Shown here piece after piece: positions 1 to 5,751 of a stretch of DNA of 5,909 bases. The DNA lies in the NCBI GenBank assembly GCA_002391525.1, contig DGFE01000076.1, positions 1-5,909 of the forward strand. The letters run 5' to 3'. Position numbers and translations under genes: made by a program. The stretch comes from Competibacteraceae bacterium UBA3908 (GTDB lineage Bacteria; Pseudomonadota; Gammaproteobacteria; Competibacterales; Competibacteraceae). The notes beneath the pieces are model-generated. The model was not told the origin of the DNA. It made no database searches and saw only the letters and a list, made by a program, of their open reading frames with translations. The number at the start of each line of letters is the position of its first letter. Position 1 is the stretch's first letter.

Positions 1-82
1 CCGGCGCGTCGATCAGGTTGACACCGGTGACGGTAGGGACAAAATCGATCAGCAGTTCGCCAAGACAGATGGCAGTGGCCAT
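1..82 (-). CDS. PfkB-family carbohydrate kinase, probably fructokinase (5' end only)
   Basis: The reverse strand encodes 27 N-terminal residues beginning MATAICLGELLIDFVPT and running off the window edge. The short pattern 'hydrophobic strand - GE-hLIDhVP' is the usual first beta strand of PfkB/ribokinase-family fructokinases, which transfer phosphate from ATP to fructose in the cytoplasm. The start at 82 is supported by a strong Shine-Dalgarno (AAAGGAGT) seven bases upstream. The gene is transcribed divergently from the amylosucrase gene. That neighbour releases fructose from sucrose, and in methylotroph sucrose clusters a fructokinase accompanies amylosucrase, so fructokinase is favoured over other PfkB sugar or nucleoside kinases. 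The sugar-binding and ATP-binding (DTxGAGD) motifs lie outside the window, so the substrate cannot be read directly. Confidence 0.75.
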   Translation of the reverse strand, partial: MATAICLGELLIDFVPTVTGVNLIDAP

Positions 83-218
83 GCGGAGACTCCTTTCGCG
101 AGACGAGGGATTGAGAATTGTCGGGCAGGAACCCTTTACACAGCTTAACGGGACTTTAGGCTGATAGTGTAGTTCGCTATTCTGCTGGAACGGTCATCCA
201 ACATCGCCGTGGAAAAGA
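83..218. promoter_or_regulatory. Divergent promoter region between sugar kinase and amylosucrase genes
   Basis: This 136-bp gap separates two divergent start codons, so it should hold promoters for both genes. The stretch from about 110 to 185 is noticeably richer in A+T than the flanking coding DNA. No confident -35/-10 pair can be assigned. Weak candidates for the amylosucrase side are TTGAGA at 111-116 with TTTACA at 135-140, and TATTCT at 178-183. On the kinase side, TACACT (minus strand, 166-171) resembles a -10 box but has no good -35. No clear LacI-type operator palindrome was found. The regulatory role is inferred from position only. Confidence 0.4.
89..96 (-). promoter_or_regulatory. 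Ribosome binding site of the PfkB kinase gene
   Basis: AAAGGAGT on the minus strand contains AGGAG seven bases before the ATG at 82. It is a near-consensus Shine-Dalgarno and fixes the start of the truncated kinase gene. Confidence 0.75.
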
Positions 219-2186
219 ATGATGAATAACGCATCCGTTGTCGCCGAGGTCGATCTTCAAGGGTTGCTCGATGGCTTGCTGCAAGGCCCCCTGCGCTCGA
301 TGACTCCCCTGGAGCAGGCGATCTTTCGCATTCGCTTCGAGTTGGGCATGCCTGATGTGCTGCGGCCGCTGGCCAGGCTGTACGGCGAGCGCCCGGATTT
401 CGCCGCGCAGCTCGAAACCCTGCTCGACATCGTGGCCCGAGCCTATGCCGACCGTCCAGCCGAGTTACGGCTGCTCGATTTGCGGCGGGTCAGCGAACCC
501 GACTGGTTCCAGCAGCCCAACATGATCGGCTACGTCTGCTACGTGGACCGTTTCGCCGGCGACCTGGCCGGCGTCCGGGACAGGATTCCGTATCTGAAGG
601 AACTCGGGATCACCTACCTGCACCTGATGCCGCTGCTCAAGCCCCGCCCCGGTCCCAACGACGGCGGCTATGCCGTCATGGACTACCGCGCGGTGAATCC
701 CGCTTACGGGACCATGGACGATCTGCGCGAGCTGGCCACCGCGCTGCGCCACGAAGGGATCAGCCTGTGCGTCGATCTGGTGTGCAATCACACCGCGAAG
801 GAACATGAGTGGGCCCGCAAGGCGGTCGCCGGCGACCCGGTCTATCAGGGCTATTACTACCTGTTTCCCAACCGGGCGCTGCCCGATCAATACGAACTGA
901 CCCTGCCCGAGGTGTTTCCGGATTTCGCGCCGGGCAATTTCACCTACTACGACAGCTGCCAGCGTTGGGTTTGGACCACGTTCAACGAGTACCAGTGGGA
1001 TCTGAATTACACCAATCCGGCGGTTTTGGCGGAAATGCTGGACATCATGCTGTTTCTGGCCAACCAGGGCGTGGAAATCCTGCGGCTGGACGCGGTCGCC
1101 TTCATGTGGAAGCGGCTGGGGACCGACTGTCAGAACCAGCCCGAGGCGCACGCGATCTTGCAGGCGTTCCGGGCTCTCACCCGGCTCGCCGCGCCCGGAC
1201 TGCTGTTCAAGGCCGAGGCCATCGTTTCGCCGGACAAATTGCTCCCGTACCTGGGGCTGGGCGCGGCCACCAACAAGGAATGCGAAATCGCCTACCACAA
1301 CTCGTTCATGGTGTTGCTGTGGAGCAGCCTGGCCGAGCGGCGGGCGGTGTTGATGACTCATGCCCTGCAGAACATGCCGGACACGCCCGTCGGTTGCGCC
1401 TGGCTGACCTACGTCCGCTGCCATGACGACATCGGCTGGGCGGTGCGCGACGAGGACGCCGCCGCCATCGGCCTGTCCGGCTTTCTGCACCGTGCTTTTC
1501 TCAGCGATTTCTACAGCGGCCGCTTTCCCGGCACTTTCGCCCGTGGCGTCACCTTTCAACACAACCCCAAGACCGGCGACCGGCGGATCAGCGGCACCCT
1601 GGCGTCCCTGGCCGGGTTGGAAGCGGCCGCCGAGCGGCAGAACTGGCATGATCTGGACCTGGCGGTACGCCGCATCCTGTTGCTGCACGCCATGATTCTG
1701 GTGCTCAACGGCATTCCCATCATCTACATGGGCGATGAACTGGGGTTGCTGAACGACCGGCGTTACCTGGACGATCCGCATCTCGCCGATGACAACCGCT
1801 GGATTCATCGCCCCTACCTGGATTGGAACCAGGCCGGGCAGCGGCACGACTGGCAGACCGTCACCGCCCGGATTTTCCATGCCACGTGCGACATGATTCA
1901 GGCCAGGAAACACACGCTCAGCCTGCATGCCGAGGCGCGCTGTTACGCCGTCTGGACGCACAACGAACAGGTGTTCGGGATGATCCGCGCCAGCGCCCGT
2001 GGGCGCCTGCTGGTGCTGGCCAATTTCACCGAGCGCGACCAGACGGTCCCCCGCCATCGGGTCCATGACATGGGCTTCAAAGGGGAGCTGGTCGACCGTC
2101 TGGAGGGAAAGGTTCTCGACAGTTGGTCCGACCTGAAGCTCGAACCCTATCGGGTGCTGTGGCTGGAACAGGTTTCCGAAACCTGA
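219..2186 (+). CDS. ams: Amylosucrase (GH13, sucrose glucosyltransferase)
   Basis: Glycoside hydrolase family 13 protein of 655 residues, close in length to Neisseria polysaccharea amylosucrase (636 residues). That enzyme cleaves sucrose, adds the glucosyl unit to an alpha-1,4-glucan and releases fructose. The all-helical N-terminal domain spans roughly residues 1-95, the (beta/alpha)8 barrel starts at MIGYVCYVDRF (102), and a C-terminal beta domain runs from about 565. Visible GH13 signatures are DGGYAV (148-153), DLVCNH (186-191), the nucleophile region LRLDAVAF with Asp291, KAEAIV with acid/base Glu333, and CHDDIGW with His402-Asp403. The stretches WVWTTFN, QWDLNY, GDELG and DDNRW-HRP are typical of amylosucrase rather than of general amylases. 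There is no signal peptide, so the enzyme looks cytoplasmic. Two adjacent ATGs exist; the second (222) is better spaced from the weak GGAAAAG at 211-217. The flanking fructokinase and sucrose porin genes fit sucrose use. The main alternative is the related sucrose hydrolase of Xanthomonas. Confidence 0.93.
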   Translation: MMNNASVVAEVDLQGLLDGLLQGPLRSMTPLEQAIFRIRFELGMPDVLRPLARLYGERPDFAAQLETLLDIVARAYADRPAELRLLDLRRVSEPDWFQQPNMIGYVCYVDRFAGDLAGVRDRIPYLKELGITYLHLMPLLKPRPGPNDGGYAVMDYRAVNPAYGTMDDLRELATALRHEGISLCVDLVCNHTAKEHEWARKAVAGDPVYQGYYYLFPNRALPDQYELTLPEVFPDFAPGNFTYYDSCQRWVWTTFNEYQWDLNYTNPAVLAEMLDIMLFLANQGVEILRLDAVAFMWKRLGTDCQNQPEAHAILQAFRALTRLAAPGLLFKAEAIVSPDKLLPYLGLGAATNKECEIAYHNSFMVLLWSSLAERRAVLMTHALQNMPDTPVGCAWLTYVRCHDDIGWAVRDEDAAAIGLSGFLHRAFLSDFYSGRFPGTFARGVTFQHNPKTGDRRISGTLASLAGLEAAAERQNWHDLDLAVRRILLLHAMILVLNGIPIIYMGDELGLLNDRRYLDDPHLADDNRWIHRPYLDWNQAGQRHDWQTVTARIFHATCDMIQARKHTLSLHAEARCYAVWTHNEQVFGMIRASARGRLLVLANFTERDQTVPRHRVHDMGFKGELVDRLEGKVLDSWSDLKLEPYRVLWLEQVSET

Positions 2187-2218
2187 GCCCGGGCGCGATT
2201 TTCGATGATGGCGCGCAC

Positions 2219-2248
2219 GGGTGTGGGCGCTTCGGGATACCCTTTTTT
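2219..2248 (+). terminator. Putative Rho-independent terminator of the amylosucrase gene
   Basis: About 33 bases after the amylosucrase stop codon, GGGTGT (2219-2224) can pair with ATACCC (2237-2242), including one G-T pair. The loop is 12 bases and is followed at once by six T residues (2243-2248). The stem is short (6 bp), so termination may be partial. If real, it separates amylosucrase transcription from the porin gene and implies that scrY has its own promoter. Confidence 0.5.
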
Positions 2249-2254
2249 CCAGCC

Positions 2255-2310
2255 TGAAAATTTCACCATGCGGCAGCATGACAGTTTTTTTACTGCTATG
2301 CTTGGCATGC
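2255..2310. repeat. Cluster of short inverted repeats in the scrY leader, possible operator
   Basis: Three short symmetric elements are packed in 56 bases upstream of the porin promoter candidate: TGAAA-A-TTTCA (2255-2265), CATGC-GGCA-GCATG (2267-2280), and ATGC-TTG-GCAT (2298-2308) running into GCATGC (2305-2310). Repeated use of the GCATG word suggests a binding site for a dimeric regulator. Each arm is only 4-5 bases, so chance is a real possibility, and no regulator gene is present in the window. Confidence 0.25.
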
Positions 2311-2328
2311 TCACAACAAAAGTATTCT
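2302..2328 (+). promoter_or_regulatory. Possible sigma70-type promoter of the porin gene
   Basis: TTGGCA (2302-2307) is a good -35 match, and TATTCT (2323-2328) is a moderate -10 match with a short 15-base spacer. The region from about 2281 to 2340 is clearly AT-rich compared with the surrounding genes and lies 20-80 bases before the scrY start. This is where a promoter is expected after the putative terminator at 2219-2248. The exact boxes are uncertain because of the spacer length. Confidence 0.3.
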
Positions 2329-2359
2329 AAATACACAACACAGTGGGAGAATGGTACTT

Positions 2360-3901
2360 ATGAAAAAAACTACGTTGAGTGCCAGTATCGCGTTGGCGTT
2401 GTTGACCGGCACCACGGCCCATGCCGCGGATACGGACGCGCTGGCGAGGCGGCTCGCGGAGTTGGAAAGACGCATGGAGCAGGCCGAAGCGCGAGCCAGA
2501 CAGGCGGAAATCAAGGCTCAGGAGGCTGAGAAGCGGGCCAGTCAGGCGGAAGCCAAGGCCGTGCAGGTCGAAACCCAGACCAAGGAGGTCGCCGAAGTGA
2601 AAGAGGCCAAGAAGGCCGAACCGAAGACCGAACCCCAGTTCTCCTTCAAGGGCTACGCCCGCGCCGGCGCCCTGTTCGACGATGGTCTCAACGGCGTCAG
2701 CGGGGTGGGTCCCTACATGACGCCGGCGGGCCGGGTCGGCGCGCCCATCGGCCGCCTGGGCGTGGAGTCCGACAAATATCTGGAACTGGTTTTCGATAGC
2801 AAGGTGACCCACGAAAGCGGCGCTTACTCGAAATACCGGGTGATGGTGGCCGACAGCGTCCAGACCAACAACGACTGGACCGCCGACGACAGCCAACTGA
2901 ACGTGCGTCAGGTGTACGCGGAACTCGGCAACCTGCAAAGCTTCACCGGCGCTTTCAAGGACTCGATCCTGTGGGCCGGCAAGCGGTTCGACCGCAATAA
3001 CTTCGACATTCACTTCTTCGATTCCGACATCATCTTTCTGTCCGGCACCGGGGCCGGCATTTACGATGTCAAGCCGAGCGAAAACTGGGCCACCAACCTG
3101 ACCTTGTATGGCCGTGATTTCGGCGTCGCGGACAGTTCGAGCACGAAGATTCAGAACTACATCCTGACCACCAACAACTATATCGGTCCCTGGCAATTCA
3201 TGTTGTCCGGGATGCGCGCCAACGACAACAGCGACCGCAAGCAGGATGCGGCCGACAGCGGTGTGCATGTCATGGCGGGCTATGGCGATTCCAAGCGTTT
3301 TTACGGGGTCGCCGACGGGTTTTCCAAGACCGGAGTTTTGTATGGCCGGGGTCTGGGGGCGGAGGTCAAAAGCATCGGCTCCAACGGCGATCTGACCGAG
3401 GATGCCCAGGCCGTGCGTTTTTACACCTTTGGCGTAACCCCACTGTCGCCGGGCTGGCGGATTGCTCCGGCGTTCATGGCGCAGTCCGGCAAGGATTTCT
3501 TCAACAAGGGGGACGAATACAACTGGGCATCCTTGAATCTGCGTCTCGAGCAGATCCTGACGCCGAATTTCCTGATCGCTTACGAGGGCACTTACCAATA
3601 CATGGATCTTGACAATGGCCCGAACGCTCCCGCCAGGGCCAATATCAAGAACAAGGCCAGCGGCGGCTTCTACAAGCTCACGGTGGCCCCGACCTTCAAT
3701 CTGGACACGTCCGCCGGTTTCTTCGAGCGGCCGTCGCTCCGGTTTCTCGTCAGCTATCTGGGTTGGGATGACGGCCTGAACGACTTCAAATATCCCGACC
3801 AGGCGGGGGACACGGAAGAGGGCAACAACACCTTTGCCAATACCGATTTCACCGGGAAGGACAAGTGGCTGTTCGGCGCCCAGATGGAGATCTGGTTCTG
3901 A
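2360..3901 (+). CDS. scrY: ScrY-type sucrose porin (LamB family) with N-terminal coiled coil
   Basis: A 513-residue outer-membrane porin of the LamB/ScrY family, trimeric in known members, that lets sucrose diffuse into the periplasm. Residues 1-22 form a signal peptide (MKK, hydrophobic core, AHA before AD). Residues 26-85 are a heptad-repeat coiled coil, a feature of ScrY that LamB lacks. The 18-strand barrel follows from FKGYARAG (about 96) to the terminal Phe of MEIWF, the usual outer-membrane assembly signal. Long stretches agree with enterobacterial ScrY (505 residues) as recalled: WAGKRFDRNNFDIH, GTGAGIYDVK, and YQYMDL. Asn214 and Asp223 fall where ScrY has its constriction residues Asn192 and Asp201, which favours sucrose over maltose. 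An upstream in-frame ATG at 2351 is rejected because GGGAG (2345-2349) abuts it. That same site lies 10 bases before the ATG at 2360, where a clean signal peptide starts. Its own promoter is likely. Confidence 0.92.
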   Translation: MKKTTLSASIALALLTGTTAHAADTDALARRLAELERRMEQAEARARQAEIKAQEAEKRASQAEAKAVQVETQTKEVAEVKEAKKAEPKTEPQFSFKGYARAGALFDDGLNGVSGVGPYMTPAGRVGAPIGRLGVESDKYLELVFDSKVTHESGAYSKYRVMVADSVQTNNDWTADDSQLNVRQVYAELGNLQSFTGAFKDSILWAGKRFDRNNFDIHFFDSDIIFLSGTGAGIYDVKPSENWATNLTLYGRDFGVADSSSTKIQNYILTTNNYIGPWQFMLSGMRANDNSDRKQDAADSGVHVMAGYGDSKRFYGVADGFSKTGVLYGRGLGAEVKSIGSNGDLTEDAQAVRFYTFGVTPLSPGWRIAPAFMAQSGKDFFNKGDEYNWASLNLRLEQILTPNFLIAYEGTYQYMDLDNGPNAPARANIKNKASGGFYKLTVAPTFNLDTSAGFFERPSLRFLVSYLGWDDGLNDFKYPDQAGDTEEGNNTFANTDFTGKDKWLFGAQMEIWF

Positions 3902-3913
3902 CCCACTGGGTCA
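3899..3913. repeat. 15-bp palindrome spanning two convergent stop codons
   Basis: TGACCCA-C-TGGGTCA is a perfect 7-bp inverted repeat around one central base. Its left end is the TGA stop of the porin gene and its right end is the TGA stop of the minus-strand acetyltransferase gene. As RNA it could form a 6-bp stem with a 3-base loop on either strand. Neither side has a T-run, so it is not a canonical terminator. Confidence 0.6.
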
Positions 3914-4486
3914 AACCGCCTTCTCGGTGGCGGCGACGCCGGCGCTGACCCGTGGCGGGATAAAGCCGGCCTTGGCCAGCAGCGCGGCCATGGCCTGGTT
4001 GTCCTGAAGATACAGCGCGGTCAAGCGCCGGAGTCCCCGCGCCCGCGCCGCTTCGGCGAGCAGGCGCAGCAGCGTGCTCGCCAATCCCACCCGCCGCCAT
4101 GCCGGATTGATCACGATGGCGATTTCCGCATGCTCCTGACCGGGCGCGCCCTCGTAGCGAACGATGCCGACCGCCCGGGTGTCCGCGGCGAAGGCGACCA
4201 GCGCGAGCCGCCACTGATAATCGACATGGACGAAAGCATGCAGGCGCCGGGCGTCCAGTCTGGGCCGAGGGGTGAAAAAGCGCTGATACAGGGTCTCGGC
4301 GTCGGCGTCGCGCCATTCGCGTTCGAGAGCCAGTGCATCGGCGGGAATCACCGGACGGACGAACACCGCGCGGCCGTCCCGCAAGGTCGAGGTCTGTTCG
4401 AGTTCGGCCGGATATCCCGGAGGACGAGCGGCAACGGCTGGGGCCTGACCCGGCGGGGACGGTGGTGTTTTCTGCCGCTCGTTCAT
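3911..4486 (-). CDS. GNAT-family N-acetyltransferase
   Basis: A 191-residue protein with one GNAT fold, which transfers an acetyl group from acetyl-CoA to an amine. After a proline-rich, probably disordered N-terminus (1-28), the domain begins with LRDGRAVFVRPVIPAD (35-50), continues with TLYQRFF (65-71) and VDYQWRLALVAF (88-99), and carries the acetyl-CoA pyrophosphate-binding motif A, NPAWRRVGLA (127-136, R-x-x-G-x-A form). The N-terminal phrases resemble the acetyltransferase domain of Pat/YfiQ-type protein lysine acetyltransferases, but the ADP-forming CoA-ligase-like domain of those proteins is absent. Substrate is therefore unknown; protein acetylation is only a guess. Its ATG overlaps the stop of the DUF4032 gene in ATGA (4486-4483), so the two are probably translationally coupled. 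It ends 9 bp from the convergent porin gene. Confidence 0.85.
   Translation of the reverse strand: MNERQKTPPSPPGQAPAVAARPPGYPAELEQTSTLRDGRAVFVRPVIPADALALEREWRDADAETLYQRFFTPRPRLDARRLHAFVHVDYQWRLALVAFAADTRAVGIVRYEGAPGQEHAEIAIVINPAWRRVGLASTLLRLLAEAARARGLRRLTALYLQDNQAMAALLAKAGFIPPRVSAGVAATEKAV
3914..3933 (-). terminator. Weak terminator-like hairpin at the end of the acetyltransferase gene
   Basis: Read on the minus strand, CCGCC (3933-3929) and GGCGG (3920-3916) can form a GC-rich 5-bp stem with an 8-base loop, followed by only three T residues (through the stop codon region). It lies inside the last codons of the GNAT gene. The short stem and poor T-tract make it a marginal intrinsic terminator candidate. 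Confidence 0.2.
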
Positions 4487-5715
4487 GCGGCCTGCATTCC
4501 GGGTGCGCCCGGATCGTTCGCGGCGCGAAGGTAATCCGGCCTACCGGCCGCCAGCCAGCCCTGGAACGCCGCTTCGGTCCCGACATCGCAGCCGCATTCG
4601 CAGGATTTCAGATAGCGGTGGTGCAGCACGGCGCAGTAGGCCTGAATGGGATCCTGAATGCCAGGCATCGCCCGCAAGCGCTCCAGCATCGGCTCGAAAA
4701 CGCCGACCCGCCATTGCACGGCGGCCACTTCCTTGCCGGTGGCGGTGCTGGCGCCGGCCCAGCATTGGTAATAGTGCAGGTCCGAGAGCACTTGCCGGGC
4801 CTGACGCTCCAGGGCCTCGACGCCCGTCAGGCGGTGGAGCTTGGTGGAATGAAAATTCCGGCCACCGACTTTTACCTTCATGCGTAACCGGCCACCGCCA
4901 TCGGCCGGAATCAGATCCACTTCGTCCACGTCGAAGCCCAGTTCATTGAGCCGCTTGATCTTTTCCGTGATCTTGAACCCCTCTTCCGGCGCGATGATCG
5001 TAGTTTCGGTGAGTTCCCGCCACAGATTCCGGTAGCGTTCCGCGATGTCCTCGCCCAGCGCCAGATCGGCGTCGTCGATGGGCAGGCCGTGCGCGGCGGC
5101 GATGTCGGCCATGCCGCCGGCGACGTTCAGGATCATGATCTCGAGATCTTCCTCGCGCTGGCCGTTGGACAGGGATTCGCGCAGCACCGCGGTTTCGGCG
5201 TCGACCATGATCGGCTCGATGGCTTCGGCGTCGTAGCGATAGAGGACGTTGGCCAGCGAGCAGTCCCCCCAGAAACAACCCGCCAGGTGCAGTTCCACCA
5301 GCAGGCCGGCGAAGGCGTCGAGCATCTGCTCGCGGCGGGCGCCGAACCCGTGGTCCCGCACCAGTTCCTGATAGGAAAAGGAATGTTCCAGATAGCGGGT
5401 GATGATGGCCGCCGAGCGTTCGGCGCCCGGATCGGGATAGCGGTTTTCGACGATGCCGACCGGAACGGCGGCGGCTACATCCTTGGTTTCCAGCGCCCGC
5501 AATACTTCATAATCCTGGCGGGCGGCGGCGCTGGGTAATTCCTTGATGACGTAGATTCCCTGCTCGTAGGCAATGAAACGGACCTCGTGTCGGGAAGGCC
5601 CGCAGGGGAGGTCGACAAAGCGCTCGCCGGGCCAGTCGACGATGGACCGCGCCCACGGCAAATCGAGAAAATCCGGATGGCCGGGCCGGACCTTGAGAGA
5701 GAACAGGGGGGTCAT
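4483..5715 (-). CDS. DUF4032 protein with lipopolysaccharide-kinase-like domain
   Basis: A 410-residue cytoplasmic protein that matches, from memory, the two-part DUF4032 family: an N-terminal Kdo/WaaP-like kinase fold and a C-terminal DUF4032 region. The N-terminal signature is PDFLDLPW (14-21). Kinase-like features are all present: Lys58 in YVIKELP (beta-3 lysine), His143 in LHLAG, the catalytic loop GDCSLANVL with Asp151 and Asn156, and the metal-binding equivalent VDAET with Asp172 (DAE in place of DFG). SNGQREEDLEI (183-193) and RLNELGFDVDEVDL (255-268) are typical of the family. An unusual SCECGC (371-376) lies near the end. No substrate is established. The start at 5715 is chosen because family similarity begins right after it and a GTGAGAG lies five bases upstream; in-frame ATGs at 5733 and 5745 would add 6 or 10 residues. 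It follows an aldo/keto reductase gene by 36 bases and overlaps the GNAT gene by 4, so an operon is likely. Confidence 0.82.
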   Translation of the reverse strand: MTPLFSLKVRPGHPDFLDLPWARSIVDWPGERFVDLPCGPSRHEVRFIAYEQGIYVIKELPSAAARQDYEVLRALETKDVAAAVPVGIVENRYPDPGAERSAAIITRYLEHSFSYQELVRDHGFGARREQMLDAFAGLLVELHLAGCFWGDCSLANVLYRYDAEAIEPIMVDAETAVLRESLSNGQREEDLEIMILNVAGGMADIAAAHGLPIDDADLALGEDIAERYRNLWRELTETTIIAPEEGFKITEKIKRLNELGFDVDEVDLIPADGGGRLRMKVKVGGRNFHSTKLHRLTGVEALERQARQVLSDLHYYQCWAGASTATGKEVAAVQWRVGVFEPMLERLRAMPGIQDPIQAYCAVLHHRYLKSCECGCDVGTEAAFQGWLAAGRPDYLRAANDPGAPGMQAA

Positions 5716-5727
5716 GTTCGCTCTCAC

Positions 5728-5750
5728 TTCCATGCACGGTTCCATGCACG
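5728..5750. repeat. Two-copy tandem repeat, 12-bp period, upstream of DUF4032 gene
   Basis: TTCCATGCACG occurs perfectly at 5728-5738 and again at 5740-5750, separated by one base, giving a 12-bp period. On the minus strand each copy contains an ATG (5733 and 5745) in frame with the DUF4032 gene. The repeat lies between the aldo/keto reductase stop and the preferred DUF4032 start. Confidence 0.8.
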
Positions 5751-5751
5751 A

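Noticed and set aside
134..158. Direct repeat CTTTA (134-138 and 154-158), two helical turns apart, in the divergent promoter region
   Set aside because: Five-base words recur by chance too often; there is no further similarity around the copies.
2300..2315. Possible CRP/cAMP site in the scrY leader (TCACA half)
   Set aside because: Only the right half-site matches; the left half at the right distance is GCTTG instead of TGTGA.
2302..2318. Possible sigma54 promoter (TTGGCATG...)
   Set aside because: The -24 like TTGGCA is present, but the required GC ten bases after the GG is AC, so the -12 element is missing.
465..2336. Very long antisense reading frame (623 codons) opposite the amylosucrase gene
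   Set aside because: It is opposite a gene with clear GH13 catalytic motifs, its product is rich in Gly, Val, Gln, Pro and His with no recognisable domain, and it overruns the intergenic gap. It is a high-GC codon-usage artefact.
2221..2529. Plus-strand frame of 102 codons running from the leader into scrY
   Set aside because: It overlaps the porin signal peptide and coiled coil in another frame, has no ribosome binding site and starts inside the terminator hairpin.
2327..3598. Long antisense reading frame (423 codons) opposite the porin gene
   Set aside because: The opposite strand encodes an unmistakable ScrY porin with signal peptide; the antisense product shows no domain and no supported start.
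3849..4586. Minus-strand frame of 245 codons overlapping the GNAT gene in another frame
   Set aside because: The product is Arg/Gly/Pro-rich low-information sequence, whereas the frame at 3911-4486 has the GNAT acetyl-CoA motif and a coupled start.
5733..5745. Upstream ATGs at 5733 and 5745 as the true start of the DUF4032 gene
   Set aside because: Neither has a clear Shine-Dalgarno, and the added residues (MEPCMEVRAN) fall before the region similar to the family. They are kept only as alternatives.
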